A program made the translations under genes and the position numbers. The notes beneath the pieces are model-generated. The model searched no databases. It saw only the letters and a program-made list of their open reading frames with translations, and was not told the origin of the DNA. A stretch of 6,319 nt of DNA from Planctomycetota bacterium (GTDB taxonomy: Bacteria; Planctomycetota; J058; J103): contig RFJN01000318.1 of assembly GCA_003694875.1 (NCBI GenBank), forward strand, positions 1 to 6,319. Direction: 5' to 3'. How positions within the stretch are numbered: position 1 is the first letter of the stretch; every line of letters begins with the position of its first letter. Shown in pieces: positions 1 through 6,200 of this stretch.

Positions 1-1045
1 GAATCGAGACGAACTCGTCCGGCTTGTGCGACTGCCGCCCGTCGCCGGGGCCGATCAGGACGCCCGGGACGGGACCGCCGGCTACTTTCGACAGGAAGTA
101 CATGTCGGACACCCCGCCGAACGGCTGCAACCGCGCCTCGGGCAGCGCGCGGCGGGCCGCACGTACGATGGCCGTGTCGGGATCGGTCGCCACCGGCAGG
201 AACCGGCGTGAGCGGATCTCCAGTTCGCTTCGCACCAGCCGCTCGAGGTCGGCGACCGCCTGCGCGTTGTCCCAGCGCGGGGTGGTGCGCACATCGAGCA
301 CCACGCGGCACCGATCGGGAATCACGTTCGGCGCGCTGCCGCCCTCGATCTGCGTGGCCTGGATCGTTGGGCGGCCGGTGCGCGGATCCGCCCCGGTGAC
401 CGCGATCCGCGCGGCGAGCACCCGCAGGGCGATGATGTCCTCGGCCGCGTGCTCGATCGCGTTGACCCCCTCCCAGGGGCGCGAGGCGTGGCCGGCCTGG
501 CCGTGCGCGTGCAGGATCGCGCGCACGAGCCCGCGCTGGCCGTTGCAGATCTGCAGCCGCGTCGGCTCGCCGATCACCCCGCCGTGCAGCCGTCCGAGCT
601 GCGGCAGCACCACCTCCATGCCGCTCGGGCCGGCCGCACCACCCGCCTCCTCGTTCACCGTCGCCGCGAACACGAGCCGTCCCCGCGCGCCGGGGTCCGC
701 GGTGGCGGCGAACGCGGCGGCCATGGCGGCGACGCACGACTTGGCGTCGGTGGCGCCGAGGCCGTAGATCCGATCCCCCTCGCGCTCGGCGCGCCACGGA
801 TCGCGCGTCCAGGCGTCGGTCGCCGGCACGGTGTCGAGGTGCGAGTTGAACAGCAGCGTGCGTTCGCCGCGTCCGCGCTCGCAGATCACGTTGTGTCCCA
901 GCCGCTGCGGCGACAGGCCCGCCTCGCGCAGCGCGTGCTCGAGCACGTCCGCCGCCGGCCCCTCCTCGCCGGAGTAGCTGCGCGCCTCGATCAGCGCCGC
1001 GAGCAGCGCCACCGGATCGATCGGGCCGTTCGCCGTGTCGCCCAC
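1..1045 (-). CDS. argE: M20 family metallopeptidase, probable N-acylcitrulline/N-acylornithine deacylase (ArgE/DapE type), 3' end cut by window
   Basis: Zinc-dependent amidohydrolase expected to remove the N-acyl group in arginine synthesis; beside a carbamoyltransferase of the acylornithine type, its likely substrate is an acylcitrulline. The 348 visible residues carry the M20 signature in order: HLDTVP (His69), GATDAKS (bridging Asp100), NEE (catalytic base Glu132, ligand Glu133), GEPT (Glu160) and SHKPDEF (His340). The dimerisation lid follows the GHASRPWEG segment at about 185-193. A DapE-like GGVSDMYF lies at 310-317. Only the last few residues should be missing. The GTG start at 1045 is the first start codon after the argB stop, which is in the same frame; it lies 12 bases downstream behind a purine-rich AGGGGGG. 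Seen: motifs and coupling to argB. Inferred: the substrate. ArgE and DapE cannot be separated by sequence alone, but the arg operon context favours an arginine role, and a DapE-like enzyme would suit a succinyl group. Confidence 0.88.
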   Translation of the reverse strand, partial: MGDTANGPIDPVALLAALIEARSYSGEEGPAADVLEHALREAGLSPQRLGHNVICERGRGERTLLFNSHLDTVPATDAWTRDPWRAEREGDRIYGLGATDAKSCVAAMAAAFAATADPGARGRLVFAATVNEEAGGAAGPSGMEVVLPQLGRLHGGVIGEPTRLQICNGQRGLVRAILHAHGQAGHASRPWEGVNAIEHAAEDIIALRVLAARIAVTGADPRTGRPTIQATQIEGGSAPNVIPDRCRVVLDVRTTPRWDNAQAVADLERLVRSELEIRSRRFLPVATDPDTAIVRAARRALPEARLQPFGGVSDMYFLSKVAGGPVPGVLIGPGDGRQSHKPDEFVSI

Positions 1046-1051
1046 CGGCCG

Positions 1052-1058
1052 CCCCCCT
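1052..1058 (-). promoter_or_regulatory. Shine-Dalgarno-like site for the GTG-started M20 gene
   Basis: AGGGGGG starts within the argB stop codon and lies 6 bases before the GTG at 1045. It supports the GTG start, because the next ATG in frame lies well inside the catalytic domain (codon 108). Confidence 0.5.
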
Positions 1059-1939
1059 CACGCCCCGGGGATCAGCATGGTGCCGATCCCCTGGTTGGTG
1101 AAGATCTCCATGAGCAGCGAATGGCGCGTCAGACCGTTGATGATGTGGGCCTTGGCGACACCGCGCTCGACCGCACGCGCGCACGCCTCGAGCTTGGGGC
1201 GCATGCCGCGCGCGGCGGTCCCGTCCTCGATCAGTGCGCGCGCCTGGCGCACGTCGAGCACGCTGTAGACCTCCTCGCTCTTGCCGAACGCCTTGTAGAC
1301 GCCGGGCACCGACGTCATGACGATCAGCTTCTCGGCGCGCATGCCGGCCGCGATCTCGGCGGCGATCGTGTCGGCGTTGACGTTGAGGATCGTGCCGTCG
1401 TCGTCGGCCGCGAGGGAACTCACCACCGGGATGAAGCCCATGCCGGTGAGCTTGTCGAGCACGTCCGGGTCCACCGCGTCGATATCGCCCACGAACCCGA
1501 AGTCGACCTCGCGCACCTCGCCGTTCTCGACCACGCGGGTGACCGGGCGCCGGTGGGCGCGGATCAGCCCCGCGTCCACGCCGCTGAGCCCCACCGCGCG
1601 ACCGCCGTGCTTGCCGAGCGCGGACAGCAGCTCGGTGTTGATCTTGCCCGCGAACACCATCTTCGCCACCTCGAGCGCGCGCTCGTCGGTCACCCGCCGG
1701 CCGCCCACGAGCTTCGGCTCGAAGCCGAGAGACGTGCTCAACTCGTTGGCCTGCGGCCCGCCGCCGTGCACCACGATGAGCTGGATGCCCACCATGTGCG
1801 CGAGGGTGAGATCGCCCGCGATCGCGTCGAGCTGGTCGTGCTCGCGCAGCAGCTCGCCGCCGATCTTGACCACGAAGAGCTTGTCGCGAAAGGCGCGGAT
1901 GTAGGGCAGCGCCTGGATCAGGATCGAGACGTCGAGCAT
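1058..1939 (-). CDS. argB: N-acylglutamate kinase (acetylglutamate kinase family)
   Basis: Cytosolic amino acid kinase that phosphorylates the gamma-carboxylate of N-acetylglutamate (or N-succinylglutamate, if this pathway is succinylated) with ATP. It has 293 residues, a normal length. Visible motifs are KIGGEL (25-30), the glycine-rich HGGGPQ (58-63), RRVTD with the substrate-binding Arg (81-85), NVNADT (187-191, the substrate-binding Asn region), and the C-terminal block HIINGLTRHSLLMEIFT (265-281) followed by GIGTM. An N-terminal helix of about 20 residues (ALPYIRAFRDK) and this C-terminal block are typical of hexameric, arginine-inhibited kinases, so feedback inhibition by arginine is likely. 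One oddity is RGMRPKL (244-250), where most family members have GGM-PK. No acetyltransferase domain is fused to it. It starts 22 bases after the carbamoyltransferase stop, behind a strong GAGGAG. Confidence 0.95.
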   Translation of the reverse strand: MLDVSILIQALPYIRAFRDKLFVVKIGGELLREHDQLDAIAGDLTLAHMVGIQLIVVHGGGPQANELSTSLGFEPKLVGGRRVTDERALEVAKMVFAGKINTELLSALGKHGGRAVGLSGVDAGLIRAHRRPVTRVVENGEVREVDFGFVGDIDAVDPDVLDKLTGMGFIPVVSSLAADDDGTILNVNADTIAAEIAAGMRAEKLIVMTSVPGVYKAFGKSEEVYSVLDVRQARALIEDGTAARGMRPKLEACARAVERGVAKAHIINGLTRHSLLMEIFTNQGIGTMLIPGA

Positions 1940-1943
1940 GGCG

Positions 1944-1949
1944 CTCCTC
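1944..1949 (-). promoter_or_regulatory. Ribosome binding site of argB
   Basis: GAGGAG lies in the 22-base gap between the carbamoyltransferase stop (1962) and the argB ATG (1939), 4 bases before the start codon. It fixes the argB start and shows that this gene can be initiated independently. Confidence 0.7.
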
Positions 1950-1961
1950 GGATTCGGTGGC

Positions 1962-2978
1962 TCAGCCGTCGCTCAGCAGATCCATGAGGATCGCCTTCTG
2001 GATGTGCAGCCGGTTCTCGGCCTGCTCGAGCACCAGCGAGCGCGGCCCGCGCAGCACCCCCTCGCTCACCACCACGCCGGCGCGCACCGGCAGGCAGTGC
2101 AGGAAGCGCGCCTCGTTGGTGAGCGCCATGGCCTGCTCGTCGACGATCCACCGCTCGAGCCCGCGCTCGCGCCGCTCGGCGATCTCGCGCTGCTCGTCTC
2201 CGTAGCGATCGAGCCGGCCCCACGACTTGGCGTAGACGTAGCGTGCACCGCGCAGCGCCTGCGTCCGGTCGTGCGTCACGGCGAACGCCGAGCCCGACTC
2301 GTGCGCGAAGCGGCGGCACGTCTCGAGCACGTCTGCGGGCAGCTCGTAGCCCTCGGGGTGGGTCACGACGAGGTCCCAGCCCATGCGCGTGATCCCGATC
2401 GCGAACGAGCTCGGCACCGCGACCGGCAGCGCCTTCGGGTGGTCGGTCCAGGTCAGCACCACCGGTCCCTGCGGCTCGCCGGCCGCGTCGCGGCGGATCG
2501 TCAGGATGTCGGCGGCCGCCTGGCACGGGTGGTAGCGGGTGCTCTCGAGGTTGAGCACCGGCACGGGGCTGTGCTCCATGACCGCGCGCAGCACCGGATC
2601 CTTCGCGTCGCGCTCCCAGCTCTGGCGCTCGGGGAACGCGCGCACCGCGAGCAGATCGCCGTAGCGGCCGAGCACCCCGACCGCCTCGATGATGTGTTCC
2701 GCCTCCGCCCCCCGCATGGGCTGGCCGGTGTCGAACGCGAGCTTCCAGACGCCGTGTCCGGGTGTGAGCGTCACCACGTAGGCGCCGAGCTGTCGCGCCG
2801 CGAGCTCCATGCTGACGCGGGTGCGCAGCGACGGGGCGAGATAGAGACAGATCACCGCGCGTCCGCGCAGTTCCTCGAGCGTGCGGTGGCCGCGCAGCCA
2901 GTCCGCCTGCGTGAGCAGCCCCTCGATGTGCACCTTCTCGAGGTCGGCGAGGGTGTAGAAGTGTCGGATCGCGCTCAT
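1962..2978 (-). CDS. argF': N-acylornithine carbamoyltransferase, probably N-succinylornithine type
   Basis: Transfers the carbamoyl group of carbamoyl phosphate to the delta-amino group of an N-acylated ornithine, giving N-acylcitrulline. It has 338 residues, normal for the family. Carbamoyl phosphate sites are SLRTR (50-54) and HPCQ (150-153); the other family blocks are VLGRYGDLLAVRAFP (102-116), TWTDHPKALP (176-185), YAKSWG (249-254), HCLPVR (294-299) and ENRLHIQKAI (321-330). The TW-HP, YAKSWG and HCLP-R blocks match the acylornithine enzymes of Xanthomonas and Bacteroides rather than ordinary ornithine carbamoyltransferase, whose SMG loop is absent. By my alignment from memory, the acetyl/succinyl selector Glu92 of Xanthomonas is Ala93 here, the Asn185 equivalent is Pro185, and the modified Lys302 equivalent is Val303; all three favour the succinyl enzyme. 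HCLPVR is followed by AG instead of the usual RN. The ATG at 2978 overlaps the argD stop (ATGA) and has an AGGAGG site. An ordinary ornithine enzyme is unlikely. Confidence 0.9.
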   Translation of the reverse strand: MSAIRHFYTLADLEKVHIEGLLTQADWLRGHRTLEELRGRAVICLYLAPSLRTRVSMELAARQLGAYVVTLTPGHGVWKLAFDTGQPMRGAEAEHIIEAVGVLGRYGDLLAVRAFPERQSWERDAKDPVLRAVMEHSPVPVLNLESTRYHPCQAAADILTIRRDAAGEPQGPVVLTWTDHPKALPVAVPSSFAIGITRMGWDLVVTHPEGYELPADVLETCRRFAHESGSAFAVTHDRTQALRGARYVYAKSWGRLDRYGDEQREIAERRERGLERWIVDEQAMALTNEARFLHCLPVRAGVVVSEGVLRGPRSLVLEQAENRLHIQKAILMDLLSDG

Positions 2979-4183
2979 GCGTCGTTGCCTCCTGTCTCGG
3001 CGAGCGCCTCGAAGAGCCGCTGCACGAACGTCTCGAGCTGCGGCTCGGTGAGCACGAGCGGCGGCAGCACGCGGATCGTGTCGGGCTGTACCGAGCCGCC
3101 CACGATCACGTGCCGCGCGAGCAGCCGGCGCTGCAGTTCGGCGGCGGGCAGCCGCGTCTCGATGCCCACAAGCAGCCCGCGGCCCCGCACCTCGCGGACC
3201 CCGGGCACACCGGCGACCGCCTCGCGCAGGGCGGCTCCCACGATCTCGGCGCGCTCGGCGAGCCCATCGCGCTCGATCACGCGCACGGTCGCCTCCAGCG
3301 CCGCCATGGCGAGCGGGCCGCCGCCGAACGTCGAGCCCTGATCGCCGCGCTCGACCCGCTCGGCGACCTCGGGGGCCACGATCACCGCGGCGGCCGGCAC
3401 ACCGGAGCCGATCCCCTTGGCGAGCGTGATCATGTCGGGGGCGAGCCCGAAGGTGTGGGCGGCGAAGAAGCGGCCGGTGCGCCCCATGCCGCACTGTACC
3501 TCGTCGAACACGAGCAGCGCGCCCACCTCGGCGCAGCGGGCCGCGAGCGCCTCGTACCACGCCGCGGGCGCCTCGTACACCCCGCGCAGCGACTGGATCG
3601 GCTCGCACAGCACCGCCGCGGTCCGGTCGTCGATGCGCTCGAGGGCGCTCGTGTCGCCGAACGGCAGGTGGCGGTAGTCCGGCGGCAGCACGCCGCCGGC
3701 GGTGGCGCGGTAGCGCTCGATGCCGCAGGCGGCGAGGGCGCCGAGGGTGCGGCCGTGGAAGGAGCCCTCGAACGCGACCACCGTCCGGCGCCCGGTCACC
3801 TTGCGCGCGATCTTGAGCGCCACCTCGTTCGCCTCGGCGCCGCTGCTGCCGTAAAACACGCGGCTGTCCGGTCGCGGCGCGTGCGAGAGCAGCGCGGCCG
3901 AGGCGCGTGCGCGCACCTCGGTGTAGACCGCGCTCGAGTAGAACAGCAGCTTGCGCGCCTGCGCCGCGATGGCGTCCACGACCTCGGGGTGGCAGTGGCC
4001 GGTGGAGCACACCGCGTGGCCGCCATACATGTCGAGGTAGCGCTCACCGGAGACGTCCCAGACGTGGACGCCGTCGCCGCGCTCGAGCACGAGCGGCAGC
4101 CGTCCGTAGACGTCGAGTTCGAGCCGGTCGGTGGCCTGCCGCACCGCGGCGGCGTCCCCGGTTTCCGACGGCGGTCGTGTCAT
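2975..4183 (-). CDS. argD: N-acylornithine aminotransferase
   Basis: PLP-dependent class III aminotransferase that converts N-acylglutamate semialdehyde to N-acylornithine with glutamate as amino donor. It has 402 residues, full length. Visible motifs are YGGHAVCSTGH (53-63), GSSGAEANE (112-120, PLP phosphate binding), FHGRTLGAL (142-150), the FDEVQCGMGRTG block (226-237, Asp227 pairing with the PLP ring nitrogen), and TLAKGIGSG with the Schiff-base Lys256. GSTFGGGPLA (283-292) is the usual phosphate-contacting loop from the partner subunit. The N-terminal DVYGRLP...VWD and the YGGHAV segments recall ArgD from Bacteroidota arginine clusters. The ATG at 4183 overlaps the argC stop as ATGA with only a weak upstream GGGG, so translation probably depends on coupling to argC. 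The family often also handles succinyl substrates (as in AstC), so the sequence does not settle acetyl versus succinyl. Confidence 0.95.
   Translation of the reverse strand: MTRPPSETGDAAAVRQATDRLELDVYGRLPLVLERGDGVHVWDVSGERYLDMYGGHAVCSTGHCHPEVVDAIAAQARKLLFYSSAVYTEVRARASAALLSHAPRPDSRVFYGSSGAEANEVALKIARKVTGRRTVVAFEGSFHGRTLGALAACGIERYRATAGGVLPPDYRHLPFGDTSALERIDDRTAAVLCEPIQSLRGVYEAPAAWYEALAARCAEVGALLVFDEVQCGMGRTGRFFAAHTFGLAPDMITLAKGIGSGVPAAAVIVAPEVAERVERGDQGSTFGGGPLAMAALEATVRVIERDGLAERAEIVGAALREAVAGVPGVREVRGRGLLVGIETRLPAAELQRRLLARHVIVGGSVQPDTIRVLPPLVLTEPQLETFVQRLFEALAETGGNDA
2988..2993 (-). promoter_or_regulatory. Ribosome binding site of the carbamoyltransferase gene
   Basis: A consensus AGGAGG lies inside the 3' end of argD, 9 bases before the ATG at 2978. 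It selects this start and rules out the long open frame that continues upstream in the same phase antiparallel to no known protein. Confidence 0.7.
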
Positions 4184-5163
4184 GGCAGCCACCCCGCGTA
4201 GCGCAGGCCCGTCTCCTCGGGCAGACCGAATCCGAGATTCATGCACTGCACGGCCTGGCCGGCCGCACCGCGCACCAAGTTGTCGATCGAGGCGATCACG
4301 AGCACCACGCCGAAGTCCTGCCGCACGTGGAGTTCGGCGTTCTCGGTGCCGCGCACGTGCGCGACGTTGGGCGGCTCGTCGAGCACGCGCACGAAGGGGG
4401 CCTCGGCGTAGGCGTCGCGGTAGGCCGCCTCGATGCCCACCGGCGGCTCGTCGTCGAACACGAGGTAGGCGCAGGCGTAGATCCCCCGCACGAGGGGGCT
4501 CGACTGCGGCACGAAGTGCAGGCTCGGCAGGTCGCGCTCGGTGGCGAGCCGCCCCCAGGCGTCCATGATCTCGCGCTCGTGCTGGTGCTCGAACACCTTG
4601 TACGCCTTGAACGTCGAGACGCGCTCCGGATGGTGGGTGGTGGGCCTGGGGTGGGCGCCGCTGCCCGAGCTGCCCGTCTTGGCGTCGACGATGATGCGGC
4701 GGGGGCGGAAGCCCGCACGCAGCGCCGGTCCGGTGGCGAGCAGGATCGCGGTGGCGAAACAACCCGGGCAGGCCACCTTGCGCGCCTCGCGCAGCGCGTC
4801 ACCGAACAGTTCCGGCTGCCCGTAGACCCAGCCCTCGGAGCGGTAGCCGGTGCGGAAGTCCTGGGCCAGATCGTACAGCCGCGCCCGCGGGCAGCGCGCC
4901 TCGATCGCGGCCATGATCGGGCCCGAGCTGCCGTGCGGCAGCGCGAGGAAGACCGCGTCGAGATCGGGATCGAGCGCCTCGGGGCGGCTGTCGGTCAGCA
5001 CGAGATCGGTGAGCCCGCGCAGGTTGGGGTGCACCGCGTCGAGGCGGCGTCCCGGTTCGCGCGAGGTCGCCTGCACGAGCTCGACCTCGGGGTGGGCGAG
5101 CAGCAGCCGCACGAGCTCGCGCCCGCCGTAACCGCTCGCGCCGTAGACCGCGGCGCGGATCAT
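4180..5163 (-). CDS. argC: N-acyl-gamma-glutamyl-phosphate reductase
   Basis: NADPH-dependent reductase that turns N-acylglutamyl phosphate into the semialdehyde, the third step of arginine synthesis. It has 327 residues, normal length. The N-terminal Rossmann motif is GASGYGG (8-14). The catalytic Cys135 sits in ACPGCFATA, followed by KTGSSGSG (162-169). The catalytic histidine is in FEHQHEREI (191-199, His195 or His193). VRGIYA (225-230) and GQAVQCMNLGFGL (302-314) are family blocks near the C terminus. The motifs FEHQH and GQAV-MNL-F resemble the Bacteroidota-type ArgC more than the E. coli type. The ATG at 5163 overlaps the stop of the preceding P-loop gene (ATGA) and has GGGAG at 5172-5176. 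It is in turn overlapped by argD. LysY of the lysine pathway is the closest alternative, but no LysW carrier or other lysine gene is visible. Confidence 0.95.
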   Translation of the reverse strand: MIRAAVYGASGYGGRELVRLLLAHPEVELVQATSREPGRRLDAVHPNLRGLTDLVLTDSRPEALDPDLDAVFLALPHGSSGPIMAAIEARCPRARLYDLAQDFRTGYRSEGWVYGQPELFGDALREARKVACPGCFATAILLATGPALRAGFRPRRIIVDAKTGSSGSGAHPRPTTHHPERVSTFKAYKVFEHQHEREIMDAWGRLATERDLPSLHFVPQSSPLVRGIYACAYLVFDDEPPVGIEAAYRDAYAEAPFVRVLDEPPNVAHVRGTENAELHVRQDFGVVLVIASIDNLVRGAAGQAVQCMNLGFGLPEETGLRYAGWLP

Positions 5164-6200
5164 CGCTTCGACTCCCGACCGAAGGCGCGCACCGCGACGA
5201 GGTCGGCGAGCCGCTCGCCGTGGGTGCGTGCGTTGACGGCGGGAATGCCGAGTTCCTGCTGGATGTAGCCCTCGCCGACGACGTTGTCGGTGGCGGGGCC
5301 GCTCATGATGTCGACCGGCCGCCCGAGCCGGTTGGCCACCTCGCGCGCGCCCCAGGCGGCCACGAGGTCGTTGGCGCACATGACGTGCACCGTGATCGCA
5401 CGCCGCAGCGGCTCGTCACGGTAGAGCGAACTCACCCCGTAGCCGCCGATGATCCCGTCCCCCATCTCGATCACGATCCCGTCGAGACCGCCGTCGGCGG
5501 CGAGGGCGTTGATCAGGCCCTTGGCCATCGGGGCGAGGTCGTCGAAGCCGGCGGTGGAGTTGTAGCCCGCGTCGAGGAAGCTGCGGGCGCGCACCGCGCC
5601 GTGGTCCTCCATGTTGAGGGTGTCGCGCAGCGCCGCCACGCCCGAGAGCTTGAGGCCGCCGAGCCGGAAGCCGCGCTGGTTGAGGTGCGCTATGATCTCG
5701 CACGCCGCGCGCGTCTTGCCCGCGGCCATGCAGGTGCCGGCCACCACGATCAGGGGCAGCTCGCTCGTGAGGGTGTCGGCCTCGGGGATCGCGCCGTCCC
5801 GGATGTTGAGCACCTTGCCGTCGCGCACCGCCAGCCCGAGCACCTTGACCCGCAGCGGGTCGCCGTAGTCGCGGTTGACCGAGGTCGCGACCCCGATCAC
5901 CCCGCCGAGGTTGAGGATCTGCAGCACGTCGCCGGCGCGCACGAGCGTGGGGCAGTGGCCCACGAAGCCGCGCAGCGCGCGGCGCGAACCGAGGCTGCCG
6001 ACGATGATGTCGTCGCGCGAGATGTGGGCGAGCCGGCCGGTGGTCAGCTCGATCTGGTCGTAGACCCGCTTCTCCTCGAGCGCCTTGACGACGACGAGGT
6101 CGCCGGGCCGCACGCTGCCGCCCTCGATCAGCTCGACCTCGCGCCCCTCGAGCCGGCCGGCGGTGGAGGAGGCGACCTTGTGGACGGTGATCTTCTGCAT
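5160..6200 (-). CDS. Uncharacterised two-domain protein with BioD-like P-loop, coupled to arg genes
   Basis: I do not recognise this 346-residue protein as any standard arginine enzyme. Residues 1 to about 145 look beta-rich and glycine-rich (VELIEGGSVRPGDLVVVKAL, DDIIVGSLGSRRALRGFVG, LQILNLGGVIGVATS), with no signal peptide or membrane segment. From about 148 an alpha/beta nucleotide-binding domain begins: LPLIVVAG then GTCMAAGKT (155-163), a G-x5-GKT loop like that of dethiobiotin synthetase (BioD). KLSGVAAL (184-191) and GIVIEMGDGIIGGYGV (241-256) sit where BioD-like proteins have their substrate-binding Lys-Ser-Gly and Glu-Gly-x-Gly segments. The remainder (VHVMCANDLVAAWGA, 271-285) is the next core strand and helix. 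The fold is thus SIMIBI/DUF1611-like, by eye. The ATG at 6200 shares one base with the upstream stop (TGATG) and follows GGAG; its own stop overlaps the argC start. Acylglutamate formation is the one pathway step without an enzyme here, so an acyltransferase or ligase role is possible but unproven; a regulator is an alternative. Confidence 0.9.
   Translation of the reverse strand: MQKITVHKVASSTAGRLEGREVELIEGGSVRPGDLVVVKALEEKRVYDQIELTTGRLAHISRDDIIVGSLGSRRALRGFVGHCPTLVRAGDVLQILNLGGVIGVATSVNRDYGDPLRVKVLGLAVRDGKVLNIRDGAIPEADTLTSELPLIVVAGTCMAAGKTRAACEIIAHLNQRGFRLGGLKLSGVAALRDTLNMEDHGAVRARSFLDAGYNSTAGFDDLAPMAKGLINALAADGGLDGIVIEMGDGIIGGYGVSSLYRDEPLRRAITVHVMCANDLVAAWGAREVANRLGRPVDIMSGPATDNVVGEGYIQQELGIPAVNARTHGERLADLVAVRAFGRESKR
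5712..5738 (-). other. Nucleotide-binding P-loop motif in the uncharacterised protein
   Basis: Encodes GTCMAAGKT (residues 155-163), directly after a hydrophobic strand LPLIVVA. The spacing G-x5-GKT is one residue longer than the classical Walker A and matches the GTDTxVGKT loop of dethiobiotin synthetase. Confidence 0.8.

Noticed and set aside
1940..1961. Terminator or attenuator in the largest intergenic gap
   Set aside because: The gap is 22 bases, holds the argB ribosome site and shows no hairpin followed by T residues.
449..1987. Long plus-strand open frame of 512 codons
   Set aside because: It lies antisense to argE and argB, is full of Arg, His, Ala and Val with no domain signature, and is the expected by-product of strong GC bias at third codon positions.
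1962..2978. Ordinary ornithine carbamoyltransferase (argF/argI)
   Set aside because: The SMG loop typical of ornithine enzymes is absent, and the TW-HP, YAKSWG and HCLPVR blocks are those of the acylornithine enzymes.
1938..3341. Plus-strand open frame of 467 codons, with similar ones at 3110-4201 and 3907-5268
   Set aside because: All are antisense to clear arg enzymes, have low-complexity composition and lack ribosome sites and recognisable motifs.
2979..4010. In-frame upstream extension of the carbamoyltransferase to a 682-codon frame, suggesting a fusion protein
   Set aside because: The extension is an Arg/Ala-rich shadow of argD in another frame; the strong AGGAGG and the ATGA overlap fix the start at 2978.
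4184..4762. Possible N-terminal extension of argD through the argC region
   Set aside because: The extra sequence is argC in the wrong frame; ArgD from 4183 already has normal length and a complete N terminus.
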